A stretch of 16,114 nucleotides of DNA from DASPKS01 sp035628035 (GTDB lineage Bacteria; Bacteroidota; Rhodothermia; Rhodothermales; Rubricoccaceae): NCBI GenBank assembly GCA_035628035.1, contig DASPKS010000183.1, positions 1-16,114 on the forward strand, in the 5' to 3' direction. Position numbers and translations under genes: made by a program. The notes beneath the pieces were generated by a model. It was given only the letters and a program-made list of their open reading frames with translations. It did not search any database and had not been told where the DNA came from. Shown here in pieces: positions 7,319 through 14,071 of the stretch; position 1 is the stretch's first letter; each line of letters opens with the position of its first letter.

Positions 7319-7573
7319 GGGGGTGTCCTCCTTTAGGAGAGATTCGGGTGAGGGTAGAGAGGCAGGGTGGGGCGGGAGAGATCGGAGATCCCCGAAGGGA
7401 TAAGGAGGGGTGCCGCCCCGTTCGGGTGTCCCTGAGAGCCTCCAGAGGGGGCGTGGGTTCCTCCGCGGGTCAAGCTACAACACGTTTTCCAGACTTTCCA
7501 GTATGTTGAGGCGGGCTCCGCGCTCCTCTTTCCGGCTTTTTCCCACGCCCTTCTCCGGCCCCGGCTGCCCCCG
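7319..7573. promoter_or_regulatory. Divergent intergenic region with probable promoters, repeat and hairpins
   Basis: This 255-base stretch separates the minus-strand barrel gene and the plus-strand dynamin-like gene and holds no convincing gene. It contains the least GC-rich patch nearby (about 7472-7510). Within this patch TTTCCAG occurs twice (7486-7492 and 7495-7501), spaced by two bases. TATGTTGA at 7502-7509 loosely resembles the Bacteroidota -7 element TAnnTTTG for the plus strand. The part towards the barrel gene contains a minus-strand stem ATCCC-TTCG-GGGAT (7401-7388) with a UUCG tetraloop, and other short GC stems. Promoter positions are guesses; no known riboswitch consensus could be fitted. 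Confidence 0.45.
7327..7332 (-). promoter_or_regulatory. Strong Shine-Dalgarno site of the barrel-protein gene
   Basis: Read on the minus strand this is AGGAGG within AAAGGAGGA, eight bases before ATG 7318, an optimal distance. It confirms the start codon. It overlaps a short inverted repeat, ctcct-tt-aggag (7328-7339), which could partly fold over the site. Most other genes in the window lack such a clear site. Confidence 0.8.
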
Positions 7574-9337
7574 ATGGACCTCCTCCCTGGCCCCGCCGAC
7601 GCCCTCCTCGGCCAGGAGCGCGCGCTCCTCGACCGCCTCCACCGCCTCCTCGAAACGGTGGGCGCCGACGAGGGGCTCCGCCGCCGCGTGCGCGACCTCG
7701 CCGACCGCCTCTCGGCGCTCTTCCTCGTCGTCGTCGTGGGGGAGTTCAACGCGGGGAAGTCCACCGTGCTCAACGCGCTGTTCGGGCAGCGCGTGATGGA
7801 GGAGGGGCCGGTCCCGACGACCGACCGCATCACGCTGCTCCGTCACGGCGAGCGGGCCGAGACGCACCGCCTCGGCGAGCACCTTGCCGAGCGCCGCCTC
7901 CCCGCCCCCCTCCTCCGCGACCTCACGCTCGTCGACACGCCCGGCACCAACTCCATCGTCCGCGAGCACCAGACGCTCACGGAGGACTTCATCCCCCGTG
8001 CCGACCTCGTCCTCTTCGTGACGAGCTATGACCGCCCGCTCTCGGAGAGCGAGCGGTCGTTCCTCGCGTTCATCCGCGAGGCGTGGGGGAAGCGGCTCGT
8101 GTTCGTCCTCAACAAGGCCGACCTCGCAGCGACCGAGGCCGACCTCGCGCAGGTCATCGACCATGTGCTCGAAGGGTGCCGTCGGCTCATGGGGTTCACG
8201 CCGCGCCTCTTCCCCGTCGCGGCGCGGCTCGCCCTCGCGGCGAAGGAGGGGAGTCCGGAGAACCCCGCCGCCGACCCGCGCTGGGGAGCGAGCCGCTTCG
8301 GCGCCTTCCAGCAGTTCCTCACCGAGACCCTCGGCGCGGCCGACCGCCTCGCCCTCAAGCTCTCGGCCCCGCTCGACACCGCTGCGGCCGTGCTTACCGA
8401 AGCGCAGGCGCGGCTGGCCGAGCGCCGCGCGATCCTCGAACGCGACGAGGCCGGGCTCACCACACTCCAGCAGCGATTCACCGACAAGGAGGTGCTCCTC
8501 CGCGAGGCCGTCGCCCACACCATCGCGGACGTGGACCGCGAGTTGCTGGAGATGGAGCGGCGCGGGGTCCGTTTCCTCGACGACACCATCCGTGTCACCC
8601 GGCTCAACCTCCTCCGCGACCGCAACGCCTTCCGCGAGGAGTTCGGGCGGCAGGTCACGGGGGACGCCGAGCGGCGCGTGGAGGCGCGCGCGGGCGAGGG
8701 CGTCGACGCGCTGCTCCGCCACGTCTACGCGCTCTGGAACGACACCTACGCCCACCTCGCCGAGCAGCGGCAGGTGTCGGCGGCGCAGCGCGACGCCTTC
8801 CTCTACAACCGCGAGGAGGTGTTCCAGGAGGTCCTCCGCGAGGCCCGCAAGACCATCGACGCCTACAACCTCGACGAGGAGGCCCGGCGCATCCTGGAGA
8901 ACGCCCGCGCGACGGCGACGCTGTTCGCGGGCGCGCAGGCGGCGGCCGTAGGGCTCGGCGCGCTGGCCGGCATCATCATCGCCGCGACGGCGCTCGACGT
9001 GACGGGCGGGATCGTGGCGGCGGGCGTGCTCGCGGCCTTCGGGTTCGTCCTCCTCCCCCGCCAGCGCCGCAGGGCCATCCAGACGTTCACCGAGCGCGTG
9101 GACGCCCTCCGCGCCGCGCTCAAGGAGGCGCTGCTCGACCAGTTCGCCGAGGAGATCGCCGCCGCGATGAGCCGCGTGCGCCGGCTCGTCGAGCCGCTGG
9201 AGCAGCACACCGCGCAGCAGCGCGCCGCGCTCGCCGATGCCGCCACGGAGGCGGACGCGCTCCAGACCGAGATGGCGTCCCTCCGCGCCGACGTCCGCAC
9301 GCGCTACGGCGACCCGTCGTCGGTCCTCGACGCGTAA
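7574..9337 (+). CDS. Bacterial dynamin-like protein (dynamin-family GTPase)
   Basis: The 587-residue protein has a complete large-GTPase head: P-loop GEFNAGKST (56-64), switch Thr82/Thr83 in VPTTDRIT, G3 DTPG (121-124) and G4 NKAD (180-183). Long charged helices follow (about 270-450), typical of the stalk of bacterial dynamins. A hydrophobic hairpin at about 452-495 (two segments joined by ALDVTGG) is the likely membrane-inserting paddle. A returning helical arm runs from 500 to 575. Family members bind and remodel or protect the cytoplasmic membrane using GTP hydrolysis. Here there is one gene, not the tandem pair often found, and no recognisable partner beside it. It is the only complete plus-strand gene and converges with metF. 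ATG 7574 gives a natural N-terminus but lacks a visible ribosome binding site. Confidence 0.87.
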   Translation: MDLLPGPADALLGQERALLDRLHRLLETVGADEGLRRRVRDLADRLSALFLVVVVGEFNAGKSTVLNALFGQRVMEEGPVPTTDRITLLRHGERAETHRLGEHLAERRLPAPLLRDLTLVDTPGTNSIVREHQTLTEDFIPRADLVLFVTSYDRPLSESERSFLAFIREAWGKRLVFVLNKADLAATEADLAQVIDHVLEGCRRLMGFTPRLFPVAARLALAAKEGSPENPAADPRWGASRFGAFQQFLTETLGAADRLALKLSAPLDTAAAVLTEAQARLAERRAILERDEAGLTTLQQRFTDKEVLLREAVAHTIADVDRELLEMERRGVRFLDDTIRVTRLNLLRDRNAFREEFGRQVTGDAERRVEARAGEGVDALLRHVYALWNDTYAHLAEQRQVSAAQRDAFLYNREEVFQEVLREARKTIDAYNLDEEARRILENARATATLFAGAQAAAVGLGALAGIIIAATALDVTGGIVAAGVLAAFGFVLLPRQRRRAIQTFTERVDALRAALKEALLDQFAEEIAAAMSRVRRLVEPLEQHTAQQRAALADAATEADALQTEMASLRADVRTRYGDPSSVLDA

Positions 9338-9343
9338 GGCCGC

Positions 9344-10303
9344 CTAGGCCATCTTCCGCAGGGGCTCGACGACGCGGCGGACGTGCGCGGCCGTGCTCAT
9401 GATGTAGAAGTGGAGCCCCGGCACGCCCTCGCTCATCAGCTCCTCGGCCTGCTGCCGCGCCCACGCTACGCCCACCTCGGCCGCCTCGGCGTCGCTCTTC
9501 GCCGCCTCCACCTCGGCCGCGAGCGCCTCGGGGATCTCGGCGCCGAACGTGCGCGGGAGCGACTGGAGGTGCCGCTTCGTCGTGAGGATCTTCAGCCCCG
9601 GCACGATGGGGACGGTGATCCCCACTTCGCGGCACCGCTCCACGAACGCGAAGAAGTGCCGGTTGTCGAAGAACATCTGGGTGACGACGTAGTCGGCCCC
9701 GGCGTCCACCTTCCGCTTGAGGTTGAGGATGTCCCACGTGAGGTTCGGCGCCTCGTCGTGCTTCTCGGGGTACCCGCCTACGCCGATGCAGAAGTCGGTA
9801 GGCCGGGCGTCGACGAGGTCTTCGAGGTAGCGGCCCCGGTTCATGTCGGCGATCTGGGCGACGAGGTCGCAGGCGAACTCGTTCCGCGTGCGGTCGGGCC
9901 GCTCGGGTTTCGAGTGCCCCACGTCGTCGCCGCGCACGGCGAGGACGTTGCGGATGCCGAGGTAGTGGAGCTCGATCAGCGCGTCCTCGGTCTCCTCGCG
10001 GGTGAACCCCCGGCAGAGCACGTGGGGCACGGCGTCGATCCCGTAGCGGTGCTGGAGCGCCGCGCACAGCCCGATGGTGCCGGGCCGCTTCCGCTTGACG
10101 TGGCGGCGGACGGCCCCGCCGGGCAGCTCCTCGTAGTACGCCTCGGCGGCGTGGCTCGTCACGTCGATGAACGGCGGCTCGAACGGGAGCAGCGCCTCCA
10201 CGATGGCGAGGATCTCCTCGACGGAGCCGCCGCGCCGGGGCGGGATGATCTCGTAGGAGATGAGGGGCTCCGTCGCCCGCGCGTAGTGCTCGATGACCTT
10301 CAC
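9344..10303 (-). CDS. metF: 5,10-methylenetetrahydrofolate reductase
   Basis: This FAD enzyme reduces 5,10-methylene-THF to 5-methyl-THF, supplying the methyl group for methionine synthesis in the cytoplasm. The 319-residue length fits bacterial MetF. Visible motifs are YEIIPPRRGG (with Glu18 at the catalytic Glu position), IDVTSHA, LAVRGDD (Asp in the flavin/folate region, 122-127), FCIGVGGYPEKH (171-182), NLKRKVDAGADYVVTQMFFD (194-213) and the C-terminal GVPGLHFYIMS. The start is GTG at 10303, giving MKVIEHYARA. The gene lies 81 bases downstream of the last cox-operon gene. TAGTTTCG in that gap resembles a Bacteroidota -7 element, so it may have its own promoter. Its stop codon is six bases from that of the convergent dynamin-like gene, with no clear terminator between them. 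Confidence 0.93.
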   Translation of the reverse strand: MKVIEHYARATEPLISYEIIPPRRGGSVEEILAIVEALLPFEPPFIDVTSHAAEAYYEELPGGAVRRHVKRKRPGTIGLCAALQHRYGIDAVPHVLCRGFTREETEDALIELHYLGIRNVLAVRGDDVGHSKPERPDRTRNEFACDLVAQIADMNRGRYLEDLVDARPTDFCIGVGGYPEKHDEAPNLTWDILNLKRKVDAGADYVVTQMFFDNRHFFAFVERCREVGITVPIVPGLKILTTKRHLQSLPRTFGAEIPEALAAEVEAAKSDAEAAEVGVAWARQQAEELMSEGVPGLHFYIMSTAAHVRRVVEPLRKMA

Positions 10304-10384
10304 GGGTCCGTAGCTAGTCGTCGGTAGGTCCTAGGTTCGCCGCCTCCGTCCCGTCCGAAACTACGGCGGGGCGCGACGGCCTCC

Positions 10385-10708
10385 TCAGTTCCGCCTCCGC
10401 CAGAGCTCCTCGGCGAGGGGGGCGTCGTCCGGCGGGATGTCGGGGCCGGCGACCTGGCGGCGGGGCATCGCGGGGACCCGCGTGCGGCGGCGCTGGTCGT
10501 TCGCGATCTCGCGGAAGCCGACGGGGAGGGTGTGGCCGAGGCGGCGCATGGCCTCGCGGCGCGCCGCCTCGTCGGGAACACCGGGGAGGGGCCGCTCGGG
10601 GTAGAGCACGCGGAACGCCATCACCGCCGACCAGACGCCGCCCATCAGGAGGACTGCTCCGGCGGCGATCAGGAAGAAGACGGAGAAGAGGGTGGCGAGT
10701 GGGGGCAT
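10385..10708 (-). CDS. Small single-span membrane protein at the end of the cox operon, unknown function
   Basis: The 107-residue protein starts at ATG 10708, twelve bases after the stop of the subunit IV gene. One hydrophobic helix at about residues 7-33 is followed by RVLYPERPLPGVPDEAARREAMRRLGHTLPVGFREI and a very basic, proline-containing cytoplasmic-type tail (RRRTRVPAMPRR) ending in WRRRN. I do not recognise a family. By position and topology it could be an accessory or assembly subunit of the oxidase. Operon position and codon use like its neighbours support it being a real gene. No heme or copper ligand motif is visible. Confidence 0.7.
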   Translation of the reverse strand: MPPLATLFSVFFLIAAGAVLLMGGVWSAVMAFRVLYPERPLPGVPDEAARREAMRRLGHTLPVGFREIANDQRRRTRVPAMPRRQVAGPDIPPDDAPLAEELWRRRN

Positions 10709-10720
10709 CCCGGTGGAGGC

Positions 10721-11284
10721 TCAGGGGGCTTCCTCTGGCGCCGTCGTAGCAGGAGCGGGCGTGGGGCTGGCGACGGGAGCCGGATCGGTCGGCGCGCCGG
10801 GGAGGAGCGCGGTGTCGGGCGGGAGGACGAGCGGCTGCGCCGCGAGGGCAGCTTGGATGGAGTCGTTCCGGGCCTGGAGGCGCACCTCCTCCGCCGTCAT
10901 CTCGTCCACCGGCACGGCCGACTGCTCGTCGAACGTGTCGCGGAACTCGGTGTCGAGCAGCGTGAAGGCGAGGAAGATGGCGAGGAAGACGATGCTCCCT
11001 ACGAAGGCGACGGCGTTGGTGCCGCCGTCGTACTTCAGCCCCATGAAGAAGAGGGCCACGACGGTGGCCTTCGCCCCCGCGATGAGGAGGGCGACGGGCA
11101 CGCTCAGCCCGCCGAGCGGGATGACGTCGGCGCGCTCGGCGAGGGCGAGGCCCACCGTGACGATCGTCAGCGCCACGAGCGTCGCGAACGTGCGGATGAG
11201 CACGTTCCGGTCGAACACGTGGTGCATCGCGTGGTTGCCGGCGCCGTCCAGGCCGTGCTCGTGCGGGTTGCCGTGGGAAGCCAT
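10721..11284 (-). CDS. coxD: Cytochrome c oxidase subunit IV (prokaryotic COX4 family), long C-terminal tail
   Basis: The 187-residue protein starts at ATG 11284 (MASHGNPHEHG). The frame is open further right, but that part is the shadow of coxC. Three membrane helices lie at about 30-48, 60-82 and 91-111. The AKATVVALFFMGLKYD block (71-86) is the hallmark of the bacterial oxidase subunit IV family. That family is usually about 100-120 residues; here about 70 extra residues follow, first charged, then Pro/Ala/Thr-rich (PAPVASPTPAPATTAPEEAP). The His-rich N-terminus is also notable. The subunit helps assemble or stabilise subunits I-III in the cytoplasmic membrane. It lies 17 bases after coxC and 12 bases before the small membrane-protein gene. 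Confidence 0.85.
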   Translation of the reverse strand: MASHGNPHEHGLDGAGNHAMHHVFDRNVLIRTFATLVALTIVTVGLALAERADVIPLGGLSVPVALLIAGAKATVVALFFMGLKYDGGTNAVAFVGSIVFLAIFLAFTLLDTEFRDTFDEQSAVPVDEMTAEEVRLQARNDSIQAALAAQPLVLPPDTALLPGAPTDPAPVASPTPAPATTAPEEAP

Positions 11285-11301
11285 GTCGAAACCGGGAGCG
11301 C

Positions 11302-12225
11302 TCAGTTGATGAGGTACATCAGCGGGAAGAGGAAAATCCAGATCACGTCCACCACGTGCCAGTAGAGCCCGACGTTCTCGACCGGGGTGTAGTAGACGCT
11401 GGAGTAGGCGCCCTTCCGCGCCTTCCACGCGAGGATGCTGATGGCGATCATCCCGATGACCACGTGGAGGCCGTGGATGCCCGTCATCACGTAGTAGATG
11501 GAGAAGAAGATGCCGGCGCGGCGGTTCTGGAAGATGGGCCCCTCGCGGGCGTGCTCGCCCCCGGCGTGCTCCTCGTCCTCGTGCGCGCCCACCATCTGCT
11601 CGGCCTCGCCGCCGTGGGCGGCCTCGCCCTGCCCACCGTCCTCGCGGTCGACGCCCTCGGGCGCCGCCGGCGCCGGGGTCTCGTTGAGGGCGAGCTGCTC
11701 GACGGTCGGCGTCCCCTCGTCGAGGACGAAGTGCTCGCCGGGGAAGATGCCGAGGTCGAACTTGTGGGTGTACTCGAAGTACTTGACCACCATGAAGGTG
11801 CCGGCCAGGAGCACCGTCGCGATGAGGTTGCGGATGAGCACCTTCCGGTTGTCCATCTGCGCGCCGCGGATCGCCCACGCCATCGTGAGCGACGACGTGA
11901 GGAGGACGAGCGTGTTCAGCGCGCCCATCACGGTGTCGAGCTGGCCCGAGGCGTCGATGAACAGCTCGGGGTACCACGTCCGGTAGATCGCGTAGGCGAC
12001 GAACATCCCCCCAAAGAGGAGGATCTCCGTCACGAGGAACAGCCACATCCCCAGCTTCGCGGCGGCGAACTGCTGCTCCGACGAGACGAAGTGGTGCTGG
12101 AGACGGGCCGGGTGCATCTGCCCGTCGTAGCCGACGAGCATCACGTCCCCGTGGCCATCGCCGTGTTCGGCGTGGGCCTCGTGCGCGGCGTCCGGGGCGT
12201 GGGGGGCGGCGGTGGGCTGCGCCAT
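11302..12225 (-). CDS. coxC: Cytochrome c oxidase subunit III with large His/acidic insertion
   Basis: The 307-residue subunit III of a heme-copper oxidase has five membrane helices (about 57-81, 99-119, 129-150, 237-268 and 282-306). Conserved blocks include KLGMWLFLVTEILLFGG (Glu67), YFEYTHKF, MTGIHGLHVVIGM and GLYWHVVDVIWIFLFPL. The N-terminus is His-rich (HEAHAEHGDGHGD). Between helices 3 and 4 there is an extra, probably soluble segment of about 65 residues (about 165-232), rich in Glu, Gly, His and Ala; many relatives have only a short loop there. The ATG at 12225 is two bases after the coxA stop (TGA-CC-ATG), indicating translational coupling. Subunit III stabilises proton uptake into subunit I. 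Confidence 0.93.
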   Translation of the reverse strand: MAQPTAAPHAPDAAHEAHAEHGDGHGDVMLVGYDGQMHPARLQHHFVSSEQQFAAAKLGMWLFLVTEILLFGGMFVAYAIYRTWYPELFIDASGQLDTVMGALNTLVLLTSSLTMAWAIRGAQMDNRKVLIRNLIATVLLAGTFMVVKYFEYTHKFDLGIFPGEHFVLDEGTPTVEQLALNETPAPAAPEGVDREDGGQGEAAHGGEAEQMVGAHEDEEHAGGEHAREGPIFQNRRAGIFFSIYYVMTGIHGLHVVIGMIAISILAWKARKGAYSSVYYTPVENVGLYWHVVDVIWIFLFPLMYLIN

Positions 12226-12227
12226 GG

Positions 12228-14036
12228 TCAGGGCGTGGGCTTGGTCGGCTGGCGGGTGCCGTCCTCGATGCTCGGCTCGTTCTGCGGGACGCCGACGCGC
12301 ACGTCGGGCGTGCGGTGGCCGTCGCCGCCGAGGCCGTCGCCGGAGAAGAGGACCTCGTAGTCGTACGGCCCGTGCGTGACGAGCGGGGTGCGGTGGAAGT
12401 TGTGGAAGTCGGGCGGGCTCGACGCGTGGGTCCACTCCAGCGTGGCGGCGCCCCAGGGGTTGCCCGGCGCGGGCTTGCCCTTGCGGAGCGACCAGATCCC
12501 GTTGATGAGCACGCACATCAGGCCCGACGCGAGGAACCACGAGCCGATGGTGGAGAGCTGGTGGAGCGGCTCCATCCACGGCATGTCGGGGTAGTCGTAG
12601 TAGCGGCGCGGCATCCCCTGGCTCCCCATGATGAACTGCGGGAAGAACGTCATGTTGAACCCGAGGAAGACGAGGAGCGCGGAGGTCTGCCCGAGCCGCT
12701 CGTTGTAGAGCCGCCCCGTCATCTTGGGCCACCAGTAGTGGAGGCCGCCGAGGAGCGCCATCACGGTGCCCCCCATCATCACGTAGTGGAAGTGGGCCAC
12801 GACGAAGTACGTGTCGTGGAGGTGGATGTCGGCCGCGATGGCGCCCACCATGATCCCCGTCACGCCGCCGATGGTGAAGAGGAACAGGAACGTGAGCGCG
12901 TAGAGCATCGGGGTGCGCAGCCACACGCTCCCCTTGTACATCGTCGCGATCCAGTTGAAGATCTTGATCCCCGACGGGATGCCGATGAGGAACGTGATCA
13001 TCGAGAAGATGACCGACGAGACGGGGCTCTGCCCGCTCGTGAACATGTGGTGCCCCCACACCATGAACCCGAGCAGCGCGATGGCCACCGACGAGAGGGC
13101 GATGGCGCGGTAGCCGTACACCTTCTGCCGGCTGAACGTCCCCATCAGCTCCGAGATGATCCCGAAGCCGGGGAGGATCATGATGTAGACGGCGGGGTGG
13201 CTGTAGAACCAGAAGAAGTGCTGGAACAGCACGGGGTCGCCGCCGAGGGCCGGGTCGAAGATGCCGATCTGGAGGATCCGCTCCAGCGCGAGGAGCAGCA
13301 TCGTGATCCCGATGACGGGGGTGGCGAGCACCTGCACGATGCTCGTCGCGTAGATCGACCACAGGAACAGCGGCATCCGGTTCCACGTCATCCCCGGCGC
13401 GCGCATCTTGTGGATGGTCACGATGAAGTTGAGCCCGGTCAGGATCGACGAGAACCCTGCCACGAACACGGCGATGCCGACGGCAAGGACGGCCGTGCTC
13501 GTCGTCTTCGAGTACGGCGTGTAGAACGTCCACCCCGTATCCACGCCCAGCGTCGTCAACGAGAACATGCCGATGACGCAGGCCGAGAGGTAGAGGTACC
13601 ACGACATCAGGTTCAGCCGCGGGAAGGCCACGTCCTTCGCGCCGATCATGATGGGCAGGAGGAAGTTGCCCAGGGCTGCCGGGATGCTCGGGATGATGAA
13701 CAGGAACACCATGATGATCCCGTGCATCGTGAAGACGCGGTTGTAGGCGTCCGCGCCCATGATCGTCTCCCCCTGCGTGAACAGCTCCAGGCGGACGAGG
13801 AGCGCCATGATCCCGCCGAGCGCGAAGAAGAAGCTCACGGCGGTGAGGTACATCAGCCCGATCCGCTTGTGGTCCACCGTCGTCATCCACTCCCAGGCGA
13901 CGGCGCGGAAGCGGGCGAAGCCGCGCACCTCCGGACCCGGGCCGGGCTCGTGGAAGAAGTTGTGGACGGGCTCGTGGCCGGGCGGGTACGCCGCCGCAGC
14001 GGCCGAGGGCGGGGCAGTCCGGGTCAGCGTGGCCAT
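12228..14036 (-). CDS. coxA: Cytochrome c oxidase subunit I, A2-type (YSHPAV)
   Basis: The 602-residue catalytic subunit reduces O2 to water and pumps protons across the cytoplasmic membrane. Ligands visible: heme a His105 (FTMHG) and His417; heme a3 His415 (HDTYFVVAHFHYVM, 407-420); CuB His280, His329 and His330 (WGHHMF). The Tyr284 of HPAVY is the residue that crosslinks to His280. The motif YSHPAV (278-283) replaces the GHPEV glutamate of A1 enzymes, placing it in the A2 subfamily, as reported for Rhodothermus marinus and Thermus caa3 oxidases. D-channel entry Asp135 (GAKDVAFPR) and K-channel Lys358 with Ser355 (IPSGIKIF) are present. Twelve core helices are followed by a soluble C-terminal tail. 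It starts 35 bases after coxB stops, in the same operon. Confidence 0.97.
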   Translation of the reverse strand: MATLTRTAPPSAAAAAYPPGHEPVHNFFHEPGPGPEVRGFARFRAVAWEWMTTVDHKRIGLMYLTAVSFFFALGGIMALLVRLELFTQGETIMGADAYNRVFTMHGIIMVFLFIIPSIPAALGNFLLPIMIGAKDVAFPRLNLMSWYLYLSACVIGMFSLTTLGVDTGWTFYTPYSKTTSTAVLAVGIAVFVAGFSSILTGLNFIVTIHKMRAPGMTWNRMPLFLWSIYATSIVQVLATPVIGITMLLLALERILQIGIFDPALGGDPVLFQHFFWFYSHPAVYIMILPGFGIISELMGTFSRQKVYGYRAIALSSVAIALLGFMVWGHHMFTSGQSPVSSVIFSMITFLIGIPSGIKIFNWIATMYKGSVWLRTPMLYALTFLFLFTIGGVTGIMVGAIAADIHLHDTYFVVAHFHYVMMGGTVMALLGGLHYWWPKMTGRLYNERLGQTSALLVFLGFNMTFFPQFIMGSQGMPRRYYDYPDMPWMEPLHQLSTIGSWFLASGLMCVLINGIWSLRKGKPAPGNPWGAATLEWTHASSPPDFHNFHRTPLVTHGPYDYEVLFSGDGLGGDGHRTPDVRVGVPQNEPSIEDGTRQPTKPTP

Positions 14037-14071
14037 GTCGCTTTGCTTAGGGATGCGGTGTGGTGGAGTCG

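Noticed and set aside
7404..7480. Resemblance to TPP (GGGGTGCC...CTGAGA, plus strand) or glycine (CTCTCAGG, minus strand) riboswitches
   Set aside because: The other conserved blocks are missing: no CCTGATC/GCG-AGGG part for TPP, and no GGAGAG or GCCGAAGG part in order for glycine. Neighbouring genes do not fit either ligand.
9343..10335. CCTAGG palindromes at both ends of metF (9343-9348 and 10330-10335), considered as insertion or excision boundaries
   Set aside because: Six-base palindromes with no further flanking identity; one simply contains the metF stop codon. MetF shows no sign of recent transfer, so chance is enough.
10308..10366. Inverted repeat ccgtag/ctacgg in the gap before metF
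   Set aside because: Six-base arms separated by 47 bases are too weak to claim a hairpin or operator.
12226..13890. Upstream open continuation of the coxC frame
   Set aside because: It lies in another frame of coxA on the same strand and reads as Asp/His/Arg/Pro-rich noise. The ATG at 12225 directly after the coxA stop is the credible start.
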